In this document: positions 8,921 through 16,372 of the stretch, one piece after another
How the letters are laid out: the number at the start of each line of letters is the position of its first letter
How positions within the stretch are numbered: position 1 is the first letter of the stretch
NCBI GenBank assembly: GCA_963828445.1
Contig: CAWHFP010000008.1
Span: 496,001 to 560,000, forward strand
From: Bog-532 sp963828445
GTDB lineage: Bacteria; Actinomycetota; Actinomycetes; Streptosporangiales; Streptosporangiaceae
Direction of reading: 5' to 3'
Length of the DNA stretch: 64,000 bases
The notes under the pieces: model-generated
The model's input: the letters and a program-made list of their open reading frames with translations, nothing else
Databases searched by the model: none
What the model was told of the DNA's origin: nothing
Translations under genes and position numbers: made by a program

Positions 8921-8966
8921 GCCGCCCCAGGCCCGGTGATGCCAGCCCCACCCGTCCTGGGGCGGG
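8921..8966. terminator. possible terminator hairpin
   Basis: GCCGCCCCAGG at 8921-8931 pairs with CCTGGGGCGGG at 8956-8966 (10 of 11), with a 24-nt loop and no T run. It sits between the permease start and the end of the secreted-protein gene at 9018, so it could end that minus-strand transcript. Confidence 0.3.
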
Positions 8967-9017
8967 CCTGGTCGCTGGTGCTCAGCGGCCAGGCCGGCCG
9001 GCGGGCGGACCAGACAG

Positions 9018-9647
9018 TCAGTAACGCACGGAGGTGGCGGCGGTACCCAGGCCCAGACCGCCGGCGAACAGGGTGGTGCCGAGGGCACTGTTGAGGGCGG
9101 CGGCCGCGCCCGCGGTCAGGTCGACCGTGATGCCGGTGGCGGTGAGGCAGTGCTTACCGGCCGACAGCTTGGCGTGGGCCAGGCTGAGGGTGAACAGGGC
9201 GACCCGGGCCGACGGGTTGCCGTTGACGATGCCGGTCAGGTCGCCGTGGGTCAGGTCGATGATGAAGTTGCTGACCTCGACCTGCTTACCGGTCTTGACG
9301 TCGGCGAACAGGATGCCGCCGCGGTGGTCAATGGCGCCGCCGAGCGGGCTGAGGCTGACCTTGCCCCCGGTCACCGGGAACGCGAACTTGGCCGCGGGCG
9401 AGCCGTTGACCAGGGTCAGCCGCTCGGTGCCGGGCGCGATCCCAATCGGGACGATGCCGTTCTTGATCAGCGTGACGGCGATCCCGGGCGCGGTGGTCAC
9501 CGTGGTGGTGCCGCCCCGGAGCCGGACCGACGAGTGGGTGCCGGCCGGTGATTGGGTGCTGGCCGAAGCCGTGGCCGTGCTGAACAGCGGGGCCAGCAGC
9601 AGGCTCGCTCCGGCCGCCGCGACGGCCAGGCGTCTGAACATGCGCAT
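9018..9647 (-). CDS. secreted protein of unknown function
   Basis: A 209-aa protein with a clear signal peptide (RRLAVAAAGASLLLAPLFSTATASA, cut near residue 30). The mature part is rich in beta strands and small residues: GGKVSLSPLGGAIDHRGGILF, then VSNFIIDLTHGDLTGIVNG, then an AGAAAALNSALG segment before the C-terminus. The same strand order occurs in a common family of exported actinobacterial proteins that I know only as hypothetical. No catalytic motif is visible. Start ATG at 9647. It stands alone between the permease and the HxlR regulator. Confidence 0.7.
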   Translation of the reverse strand: MRMFRRLAVAAAGASLLLAPLFSTATASASTQSPAGTHSSVRLRGGTTTVTTAPGIAVTLIKNGIVPIGIAPGTERLTLVNGSPAAKFAFPVTGGKVSLSPLGGAIDHRGGILFADVKTGKQVEVSNFIIDLTHGDLTGIVNGNPSARVALFTLSLAHAKLSAGKHCLTATGITVDLTAGAAAALNSALGTTLFAGGLGLGTAATSVRY

Positions 9648-9807
9648 GATGTCTCCCTTCGTTGGGTGAAGTCACCGATTAGTTCGGCCAGGGAGAAGCG
9701 GCGGATGCACGCGGGGCCGCAAATCAGTCGAGACGATGGATGCGGTATCAACATGCCGCTCGATGACATCAGGGTCGTCGTGCGCACCCGCGACGCCACC
9801 CCAGCCT

Positions 9808-10182
9808 TCAGGGAGCGGGCGGGTCCGCGTGGCCGGGGGCGGCCTCCAGCGATTCCCGGGCCCACTCGTCCGACCACTGGATCAACGGGCGGAGGGCCTG
9901 GTACGCCCGCTGCCCGATCGGGGTGAGGACGTAGCGGCTGTCGGGAAGCTGATCCAGCAGCCGGGCGTCCAGCAGTTCGGTGAGCCGCTGGCGCAGCACG
10001 CTGGAGGACATGTTGTCGCAGCGCTGCTGCAGCGGCCGGAAACCGAGTTCACCATCGCGCAGCTCCCAGATGATGCGCAGGCTCCACCGGCGCCCGAACA
10101 GATCCAGCGCGGCCATGAGCGGCCGGCCGGAGGCGGAACCTCGGACCGGCTGGCCCGGTCGGGGGGTCGGCATCGGGTGCAC
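9808..10182 (-). CDS. HxlR-family winged-helix transcriptional regulator
   Basis: A 124-aa protein with the HxlR pattern: LMAALDLFGRRWSLRIIWEL (about 22-41), GFRPLQQRCDNMSSSVLRQR with the recognition helix (about 47-66), and the wing with YVLTPIGQ. It has only one Cys, in the wing region, so thiol sensing of the QsrR/YodB kind is possible but not shown. It is divergent from the NTF2-like gene at 10267 and probably controls it and the SDR downstream. Start ATG at 10182; a second ATG lies at codon 4. Confidence 0.88.
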   Translation of the reverse strand: MHPMPTPRPGQPVRGSASGRPLMAALDLFGRRWSLRIIWELRDGELGFRPLQQRCDNMSSSVLRQRLTELLDARLLDQLPDSRYVLTPIGQRAYQALRPLIQWSDEWARESLEAAPGHADPPAP

Positions 10183-10206
10183 TCCATCGAGGTTGACGCT
10201 TCGGAT

Positions 10207-10240
10207 TTAGAAACGCTACCATGCCTGGCATCGCTTCTAA
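10207..10240. promoter_or_regulatory. candidate HxlR operator region
   Basis: TTAGAA at 10207-10212 and TTCTAA at 10235-10240 form an inverted repeat in an AT-richer stretch between the divergent HxlR and NTF2-like genes. A second, related half site (TTCAGAAT) follows at 10241. Position and symmetry fit autoregulation and control of the divergent genes. The exact consensus is not known to me. Confidence 0.4.
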
Positions 10241-10266
10241 TTCAGAATCACTACGGGAGGTGCTCG

Positions 10267-10659
10267 ATGAACGCGCTGACCACGCCGTGCCGGGACACGG
10301 ACGGCCTGATCGATACCTACGTCGGCGCGCTGGCCGCCGACGACGCCGATACGGCCCTGACCACGCTGAGCACCGACGCCGTATTCCAGAGCCCGTTCCA
10401 CACCTGGAGCCGCCGTCACGTGCCCAGCGTGTTCCGCGCACGCGGCCGCGCCTTCGGCGACCTGCGGGTCGGCCCCGTGCTGCGCGACCGCGACCGGGCC
10501 CTCATTCTCTGGCGCGCGACGGTCGACGGCGCACCGGTCGAAGGCGCCGAGCTGGTGTCGATCAGCGACGGCGCCATCGGCCGCATCGACGTATTCCTGC
10601 GGCCCGCCACCGTTCTCGACGCGGTGTACCAGGCGATGGTGGCCGCCTGGCCGCGATGA
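10267..10659 (+). CDS. NTF2-like / SnoaL-like protein
   Basis: A 130-aa protein with a cone-shaped NTF2 fold pattern: an N-terminal helix LIDTYVGALAADDADTAL, then TDAVFQSP, then strands ending GAIGRIDVFLRPATVLDAV. Such proteins are small isomerases, hydrolases or binding proteins; the activity cannot be assigned. I chose the ATG at 10267 because GGGAGG precedes it by 6 bp and the conserved fold starts there; the frame is open further upstream but overlaps the HxlR gene. It is followed after 27 bp by the broken SDR gene. Confidence 0.75.
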   Translation: MNALTTPCRDTDGLIDTYVGALAADDADTALTTLSTDAVFQSPFHTWSRRHVPSVFRARGRAFGDLRVGPVLRDRDRALILWRATVDGAPVEGAELVSISDGAIGRIDVFLRPATVLDAVYQAMVAAWPR

Positions 10660-10686
10660 CGAGATGCCGCCGGGAAACGAGGAATC

Positions 10687-11088
10687 ATGGATTGCACACG
10701 CAGGCACACCCTGATCACGGGATGCTCGTCCGGCATCGGCCGCGCGACCGCACTGCGCCTGGCCGCGGCCGGCCACCACGTCTACGCCGGGGTACGTCAC
10801 CCGGCCGACGGCGACCAGCTGACCCGCCAGCACGTTCCCGGCGCTGAGCTGACCCCGCTCATCCTGGACATCACCCAGGCCAGCCACGTCGCGGCCGCGG
10901 CCACCGCCATCGCCGGGCACACCGGGCCAGCCGGACTGGACGGCCTGGTGGACAACGGCAAGGACTCCGGCCGGCTGGCCGTGCTCAGCAAGCTGCCCAC
11001 GCCCGTCCTCGATGCGGTGCGCCGTCGCATCTTCGGGCTGCCTGCCCCCGGTTCCCTCGCGCCCGGGCCCCCGGCCAAGCCGGCCTGA
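10687..11088 (+). pseudogene. short-chain dehydrogenase with a large internal deletion
   Basis: The first 80 or so residues are a normal SDR Rossmann start: TLITGCSSGIGRATALRLAAAGHHVYAG, then ILDITQASHV and GLDGLVDNG where a functional enzyme has an LVNNAG motif. Right after that the frame jumps to a segment (GRLAVLSKLPTPVLDAVRRR) that resembles the extreme C-terminus of SDRs. The catalytic Ser, the YxxxK pair and most of the substrate domain, some 120 residues, are missing although the frame stays open. It is probably non-functional. It follows the NTF2-like gene and may once have been its partner enzyme. Confidence 0.6.
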
Positions 11089-11095
11089 CCACCGG

Positions 11096-11844
11096 TCAGA
11101 GGCTGTGGGCCGCTCTTCGGCGTCGCCGGCCGGCCGGCGGACGCGGGCCCACAGGGGCGGGGCGACCGCGTCGATGGCGAGGGCCTCGGCCAGGACGGTG
11201 CCGACACCCATGGCGACCCCGCTGACGATGTCGGTGAAGTAGTGGAAGCCCTGCGCGATCATGGCCACGCCGACCGCGGTGGCCAGCACGTAGGCGGCCG
11301 CGATGAGCAGGTACCGGACGCGGTCGCCGCGGCGGAAGAGCAGGACGGCGGCCAGGGTGGCCAGGGTGAACACGGCGGTGGCGTGGCCGCTGGGCATGCT
11401 CAGCGCGGCTACCGAGACCAGGTGCCCGTCCGGCCCGAACCGGGCGCCACCGATGGTCCGGCCGATCAGCGGCTTGAACACGTCCTCGGTCAGCAGCGAG
11501 GACACCGGCGCGGCCAGCAGGGCCAGCACGGCCCCGCGCCACCAGCGGGCCAGGACGCAGGCCAGCGCGGCCGCGATCGTGACCAGGGTGACCTCGACCG
11601 GGTCGCCGAGCCAGGTCAGCACGGTGAGCGGGAGCGAGGTGATGCCCACCCGGGCCTTGACCCAGCTGTCCACGGCCGCGTCCAGCGGGCCGGCCGCGGT
11701 GTGCCCGGCGTAATGAACGCCGAGCGCGGCCACCACGGCCACGCAGAGCAGGATCACCCCGGTCAGCACGATCCGGGCCCGGGCGGCGACCAGGGCGCGG
11801 GGCGGGCGGCTCACCTGCGGCTGCCGCCAACGCCCCCACGCCAT
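11096..11844 (-). CDS. PAP2-family membrane phosphatase (stop codon out of frame)
   Basis: A type-2 phosphatidic acid phosphatase-like protein with about six membrane helices. The three motifs are visible: KPLIGRT (motif 1 region), MPSGHATAV (motif 2) and GFHYFTDIVSGVAMG (motif 3, with catalytic His). It would hydrolyse lipid or isoprenoid phosphates at the membrane. Start ATG at 11844. The homologous part ends near residue 245, but its frame has no stop and stays open to 10237, across the opposite-strand SDR and NTF2 genes. A TGA in another frame at 11096-11098 gives a normal length if one base is wrong near 11110-11140, so I end it there. Confidence 0.75.
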
Positions 11845-11848
11845 AGGG

Positions 11849-11910
11849 CTCAGTGTATGAACTGAGCGTGACCAGCCCGGTCGTGACCAGCCCGGCCGTG
11901 ACTGGCAGGG
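11849..11910. repeat. small hairpin plus tandem 15-bp repeat upstream of PAP2 gene
   Basis: CTCAGT and ACTGAG (11849-11854, 11861-11866) form a perfect 6-bp stem around GTATGA. Directly after it a 15-bp unit starting GTGACCAGCCCGG is repeated twice, with a third degenerate copy. Both lie just upstream of the PAP2 start and may affect its transcription. Confidence 0.4.
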
Positions 11911-12052
11911 TCAGGTGAGGTGGCCGTACATATGACACGGGCCGGGCGGGACGCCTGACGGCGGGCCGGCCCGGAGGCCAGCCCGCCGTCGCTGGTGTTG
12001 CGGCCGGGCCCAGTGCGCATGATCGCGGCCGGGGCCGCGGGCCGTGGTTCTG

Positions 12053-12493
12053 CTAGTGCTCGAGGGCGGCGTCCAGGGTGATGTCGACGCCGGTCAGGGC
12101 CTTGCTGACCGGGCAGCTGGCCTTGGCCCCGTTGGCCGCCTCGGCGAACTGCTCGTCGTTCAGGCCGTCAACCTCACCCCGCACGGTGAGCTTGATGCCG
12201 GTCAGCTTGAAGCCGCCCGCGGGGTCGGGGCCCAGGGAGACGTCGGCCTGCACGTCGAGGGCCTGCGGGGTGCCACCGGCCTGGCCGATCAGCGCCGACA
12301 GCTGCATCGCGTAGCAGGCGGAGTGGGCGGCGGCGATGAGCTCCTCCGGGCTGGTGGCGCCGTTGGCCTGGTCGGCGGCCCGCTTGGGGAAGGACATCTC
12401 GTAGGTGCCGAGCTTGGAGCTGGTCAGCTCGACCTGACCAGAGCCCTGCTCCAGGGTCCCGGTCCAGGCCGTGCGAGCGGTACGGGTAGGCAT
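12053..12493 (-). CDS. OsmC/Ohr-family peroxiredoxin
   Basis: A 146-aa thiol peroxidase that reduces organic hydroperoxides. The two reactive cysteines are in place: Cys60 in AAAHSACYAMQL and Cys127 in ASCPVSKAL. The N-terminal TARTAWTGTLEQGSG strand is typical of the OsmC rather than the Ohr branch. Start ATG at 12493. It is followed on the same strand by the region downstream of the dioxygenase gene, but is probably transcribed on its own. No regulator is adjacent. Confidence 0.9.
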   Translation of the reverse strand: MPTRTARTAWTGTLEQGSGQVELTSSKLGTYEMSFPKRAADQANGATSPEELIAAAHSACYAMQLSALIGQAGGTPQALDVQADVSLGPDPAGGFKLTGIKLTVRGEVDGLNDEQFAEAANGAKASCPVSKALTGVDITLDAALEH

Positions 12494-12559
12494 CGTTGCT
12501 CCCTCGCGATGGGGTCATTGGTTCACTGCGGACTCTATTACCCCAGCGCAGGAAGGTAT

Positions 12560-13483
12560 TCAGGAGGCCGAGTGGCTGCCGGTCATGAGGGCGGCCAGAT
12601 CCTCCGGGGCCAGGAACGACGGCGGCGGGGGCGGCCCCCAGCTGAACAGGCCCCGGGCGCCCTCCAGCACCTCGGGCTTCCACAGCTGGTCGTCGATGAT
12701 GCAGTCCATGTCGGAGTAGTACTCGGAGAAGTTGCCCGCCGGGTCCTTGAGGTACCAGAAGAAGTTCGACCCCGCGTGGTGGCGGCCCATCCCCCAGATG
12801 TGCCGCTCCGGGTGGTCGGTCAGCATGGCGGCCGCGCCCCGGCCGACCTCGTCGATGTCGTCGACCTGCCAGGACGTGTGGTGCAGGAAGCTGACCGGGG
12901 CGTTCAGGGCCAGCAGGTTGTGGTGGTCGGTCGAGCAGCGCAGGAACGCGCCCGCGCCCTTGATGTAGTCGCTGGCCTTGAAGCCGAGCCCCTCGGTGAA
13001 GAACGCGGTGGTGGCCTCCAGGTCGGTGGTGCCGACCACGGCGTGGCCGAGCTTGCGGGGCCGGACCGGTTCCGCGCGCAGGATGCCGGGGGCCCGGTCG
13101 TCGTGGCGTTCGGTCCGGCCGGGGCCGTTGTAGGGGGTGGCGGGCACCGCCGGCTGGGTGAGCCGGTCGGCCACCTCCAGCGTGGCCCGGACGCCGGTGG
13201 CCTTCTCGACCGCGCTCAGGCTGGTGGCGGTGCGGTCGGCCGTGATCCCCAGCCGGGCCAGGCTGGCCGCCACCCGGGCCAGGTCGTCCGGGTCGTCCAC
13301 GCCGATGTGCAGCTCGACCAGGCGGCGGGTGGCGGCGGGCACGACCCGGAGCTGGCGGCCGCCGTCCTGGGTGGCGAACCAGCCGTCGCTCTCGGGCCGC
13401 AGGCCGAACTCGGTGTAGTAGCCCGCGGTCTCGGCGACATTGGGGACGCCCATGGTGACCGAGGTCAGGCGGTGCAGGCTCAT
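12560..13483 (-). CDS. VOC-family extradiol ring-cleavage dioxygenase
   Basis: A 307-aa two-domain vicinal-oxygen-chelate protein like BphC/HsaC-type catechol dioxygenases. In the C-terminal domain the Fe(II) ligands are visible: His147 (KLGHAVVGTTDL), His201 or 202 (SFLHHTSWQVDD) and Glu254 (NFSEYYSD). The N-terminal domain (1-115) has lost these residues, as usual. It would open a catecholic ring next to one hydroxyl. ATG at 13483 with GAAGGGATCAACG upstream. It is third in an operon with flavin reductase and flavin monooxygenase, so the monooxygenase product is its likely substrate (inference). Confidence 0.88.
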   Translation of the reverse strand: MSLHRLTSVTMGVPNVAETAGYYTEFGLRPESDGWFATQDGGRQLRVVPAATRRLVELHIGVDDPDDLARVAASLARLGITADRTATSLSAVEKATGVRATLEVADRLTQPAVPATPYNGPGRTERHDDRAPGILRAEPVRPRKLGHAVVGTTDLEATTAFFTEGLGFKASDYIKGAGAFLRCSTDHHNLLALNAPVSFLHHTSWQVDDIDEVGRGAAAMLTDHPERHIWGMGRHHAGSNFFWYLKDPAGNFSEYYSDMDCIIDDQLWKPEVLEGARGLFSWGPPPPPSFLAPEDLAALMTGSHSAS

Positions 13484-13530
13484 CGTTGATCCCTTCGGGC
13501 TCTCGCGCGGGCCGGGCCCAGCCAACCGGC

Positions 13531-14715
13531 TCAGACCAGCGGGGTGATCTTGTCTTCCACCCCGAGCAGGGCCTTGCCGTAGATTTCGTACCCCACCAGC
13601 GGCGACACGATCGCGTGCCGGGCCGCGGTGGCCGAGTCGCGCCAGATCCGCTGGAGCGGGTTGACGTCGGCGAAGCTGCCCGCGCCGTGGGCCGACAGCA
13701 GGATGTCGATGGCCCGGGTGATCTTCTCGGCCACGTAGCCGGTGTCGGCCCGGACCCGGGCCCGGCCCAGGTAGTCCAGGTACTCGCCGCTGGCCGCGGC
13801 CTGGTCGATGTCGTCGGCCGCGCGGTAGGCGTGCAGGTGCGCGGTGTCGATCATCATCGCGGCCTCGGCGATCTGCAGCTGGAACGCCACCGAGTCGGCC
13901 TGAGCCTCGAAGAACGTGTAGGAGATCGGCTTCTTGGCCGCCTTGGACCGGACCAGGTCCAGCGCGGCCCGGCCCAGGCCGAGCTGGGGGCCGATCAGGA
14001 CCAGGGCCAGGATCGGGACCAGGGCCGAGCGGTAGAAAACCTCGTCGGTGTGCTCGGTGCCGTAGTGCCCCTCGATGGCGGGCGGCACCGACATGACCCG
14101 GTGCGCGGGCACGAACACGTCGTCGGCGACCAGGCAGTTGCTGCCGGAGGACTTCATGCCGGCCACGAACCAGGTGTCCTCGACCACCATGTCGGCGGCC
14201 GGGATCAGGGCCACACCCTGGTCCTTGATGTCGCCGGACTCGTCGGTGACGGGGATGCCGAGCACGGCCCAGCTGGCGTGCCAGGAGCCGGAGTTGTAGT
14301 ACCAGCGGCCGGTGATCCGCCAGCCGCCGTCGACCTTGACCGCCTGCGCGGTCGGGGCCAGCACGCCGGAGACCAGGGCGTCCGGGTCGGCCTTGAACAC
14401 GTCGTCCTGGGCCTGCGCGGGGAACAGGCCGGTGATCCAGGAGCACACGTTGAGCAGGGTCACGACCCAGGACGTGCCCCCGTCGGCCTCGGCGACCTTG
14501 GCCGACACGTCGAGCATGGTCCGCATCGAGGTCTCATAGCCGCCGTAGCGGCGCGGGGTGGCGACCTTGAACGCGCCCGCCTCGCGCAGGGCGTCGATGC
14601 TCTCCTGCGGGACGCGGCGGTCGGCTTCGCCCTGGGCCGCGTTCTTGGCCAGCAGGTCGTGCAGGCCGGCGATGCGGTCGAGCAGTCCGTCAGCAGGCGG
14701 GGCGGTGATGGTCAT
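13531..14715 (-). CDS. acyl-CoA-dehydrogenase-like flavin-dependent monooxygenase (HsaA-type)
   Basis: A 394-aa protein of the group D flavoprotein hydroxylases, built on the acyl-CoA dehydrogenase fold. It shows RRYGGYETSMRTMLDVSAKV, then AEADGGTSWVVTLLN, then GWRITGRWYYNSGSWHASW and the C-terminal helix bundle ending QRIWRDSATAARH. Members take reduced flavin from a separate reductase and ortho-hydroxylate phenols. The reductase lies next door (14725-15246) and an extradiol dioxygenase follows, the standard trio. The substrate is unknown: HsaA acts on a seco-steroid, but no other steroid genes are present. Confidence 0.88.
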   Translation of the reverse strand: MTITAPPADGLLDRIAGLHDLLAKNAAQGEADRRVPQESIDALREAGAFKVATPRRYGGYETSMRTMLDVSAKVAEADGGTSWVVTLLNVCSWITGLFPAQAQDDVFKADPDALVSGVLAPTAQAVKVDGGWRITGRWYYNSGSWHASWAVLGIPVTDESGDIKDQGVALIPAADMVVEDTWFVAGMKSSGSNCLVADDVFVPAHRVMSVPPAIEGHYGTEHTDEVFYRSALVPILALVLIGPQLGLGRAALDLVRSKAAKKPISYTFFEAQADSVAFQLQIAEAAMMIDTAHLHAYRAADDIDQAAASGEYLDYLGRARVRADTGYVAEKITRAIDILLSAHGAGSFADVNPLQRIWRDSATAARHAIVSPLVGYEIYGKALLGVEDKITPLV

Positions 14716-14724
14716 GGGTCCTCC

Positions 14725-15246
14725 TCAGCGCATGAACGCGGCGATCTGGTCGGTGATCGGCCGGGGGGACCGCACCGCGAATCGGGAATGGGTGCCGTAG
14801 GTCTGGTCGGCGTAGACGAGGGGGGCCGCGTCGGAGCGGCGGGCCTGAGTGATCAGGCCGAACAGCAGCCGGTGGTCACCGGCTTCGACGTCGCTGTAGA
14901 GCTCGCAGGCGGCCCAGCCCGAGGCCGCGCACAGCCGGGGCAGGCCGTTCTCCGGCTGCCAGCGGACGGAGGCGAACCGGTCCACGCCGCGCCGGGCGAA
15001 CAGCACGGCCACGTCCTCCTGGCCGTGGGCCAGGATGTTGACCCCGAACCGCCCGGTGCGCTGGATCCGGGCCAGCAGGCTGGACCCCTGGTCGAAGGCC
15101 ACGCTGATCAGCGGCGGGTGCCGGGACAGCGACGCGAACGCGCTGACCGTGGAGCCGGCCGGGCCGTCGGCGTCGGCGGTGGTCACCACGGTGACCGGCG
15201 CGCAGACCCCGGCCATCAGCGAGCGGAACTCGTCGTCCGTGACCAT
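14725..15246 (-). CDS. flavin reductase (HsaB/HpaC-type) for the two-component monooxygenase
   Basis: About 173 aa of the FMN-binding split-barrel flavin reductase family. It has the typical start FRSLMAGVCAPVTVVTTADADG, the flavin-binding STVSAFASLSRHPPLISVAF (about 33-52), and GRFGVNILAHGQ. It would reduce FMN or FAD with NAD(P)H and hand it to the adjacent monooxygenase. I prefer the ATG at 15246; an upstream TTG would add seven residues. First gene of the operon; its promoter lies among the GntR operator pair at 15266-15336. Confidence 0.88.
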   Translation of the reverse strand: MVTDDEFRSLMAGVCAPVTVVTTADADGPAGSTVSAFASLSRHPPLISVAFDQGSSLLARIQRTGRFGVNILAHGQEDVAVLFARRGVDRFASVRWQPENGLPRLCAASGWAACELYSDVEAGDHRLLFGLITQARRSDAAPLVYADQTYGTHSRFAVRSPRPITDQIAAFMR

Positions 15247-15265
15247 CGGCTCACCTGCCCGAAAC

Positions 15266-15336
15266 AATCATGATGAATATGATGCTGGGCGCGGCCGCCG
15301 GCCTTGTCAAGACAATCCATTACATTCATCATGGTT
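15266..15336. promoter_or_regulatory. paired GntR operators in the divergent promoter
   Basis: The 13-bp motif ATTCATCATGRTT occurs twice in opposite orientation: minus strand at 15266-15278 and plus strand at 15324-15336. The gap lies between the divergent flavin-reductase and GntR genes and is far more AT-rich than its surroundings. Dimeric FadR/FCD-type GntR proteins bind such paired sites, so autoregulation and control of the aromatic operon are likely. Confidence 0.6.
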
Positions 15337-15358
15337 AATTACCAGCCGAGGAGACGAG

Positions 15359-16339
15359 ATGGCCCAGCGCCCGCCCGGTCCCGCCGAACGCCGCCGTCTG
15401 ACGTTCCCCGAGGCGCCCGAGGTGGACGAGACTGCTGAGGCTGATGCGACCAGTGTGGTTGCTGAGGTTGGCGGGGGCATTGGGGTTGGCAGGACTGGCG
15501 GTAAGACAGGGGCTGACGGGGGCGCGGGGGCTGGCGGGGGGCCTGCGGAGCGGGGGCACCTCGCGGATGTGGATGAGCCGGCCTGGCGGCGCGGGGACTG
15601 GGAGCGGGCCGCGGCCGCGCGGGCGGACGGGACCCGGCAGACCCGGACCGAGCTGGCGGCGGCGCGGCTGGCGGCGATCGCGGCCGCGGCCGGGCCCGGT
15701 GACCGGCTCGGGTCCAAGGATGAGCTGCGCAGCCAGTGCGGGGTCTCGGTGGGCACGTTCAACGAGGCCATCCGGCTGCTGCAGGCGCGCAAGCTGGTCA
15801 CGGTCCGGCCCGGGCCGGGCGGCGGGCTGTTCGCGGCCGAGCCCTCCCCCATGGTCCGGCTGGGCAACTCGGTGCTGGCGCTGGACGCGGAGGAGACCTC
15901 GGTGGCCGACGCGGTCCGGATCCGGGAGGCGCTCGACCCGCTGATCATCGAGGACGCGCTGTGGCACGCGTCCCCGGCCGACCTGGCCCAGCTGCGGGCC
16001 CAGGTGCAGCGGATGCACCAGGCAGCCGAGGCCTTGGACCCGATCGGCTTCATCCGGGCCAACTGGGGGCTGCACGCGCGGATCGCCGCGCTCAGCCCCA
16101 ACGTCATGCTGCGCTCGCTGTACACCAGCCTGCTGGACCTGATCGAATCCCACACCCTGTCCGTGCTGCCGGTCAGCGAGCAGCCGCTGCTGGACTACGT
16201 GGCCCAGCGCTACCAGCTGCACGCCGAGCTGGTCGAAGCCATCGCCGGCCGGGACACCGGCCTGGCCCTGCACCTGATCGCCGAGCACAACACCACCGAC
16301 CTGCTCAGCCCCCGGCCGGCCCTGCCGTCGCCGGGCTGA
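15359..16339 (+). CDS. GntR-family regulator (FCD domain) with a long low-complexity N-terminus
   Basis: A 326-aa regulator. Residues about 97-165 are the winged helix (LGSKDELRSQCGVSVGTFNE, then LVTVRPGPGGGLF), and about 170-315 form the helical FCD ligand domain (VRIREALDPLIIEDAL; DYVAQRYQLHAELVEAIAGRD; HLIAEH). The metal-site His residues of FCD domains seem present. The first 90 residues are unusual: Arg/Pro-rich, then a Gly/Ala/Thr-rich stretch that most family members lack. ATG at 15359 follows GAGGAGACGAG. Divergent from the aromatic operon, it is the likely repressor, with a ring-degradation intermediate as inducer. Confidence 0.88.
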   Translation: MAQRPPGPAERRRLTFPEAPEVDETAEADATSVVAEVGGGIGVGRTGGKTGADGGAGAGGGPAERGHLADVDEPAWRRGDWERAAAARADGTRQTRTELAAARLAAIAAAAGPGDRLGSKDELRSQCGVSVGTFNEAIRLLQARKLVTVRPGPGGGLFAAEPSPMVRLGNSVLALDAEETSVADAVRIREALDPLIIEDALWHASPADLAQLRAQVQRMHQAAEALDPIGFIRANWGLHARIAALSPNVMLRSLYTSLLDLIESHTLSVLPVSEQPLLDYVAQRYQLHAELVEAIAGRDTGLALHLIAEHNTTDLLSPRPALPSPG

Positions 16340-16372
16340 CCGGCGGGCTGGGCCGGCGATAGCGTCGGGGGC

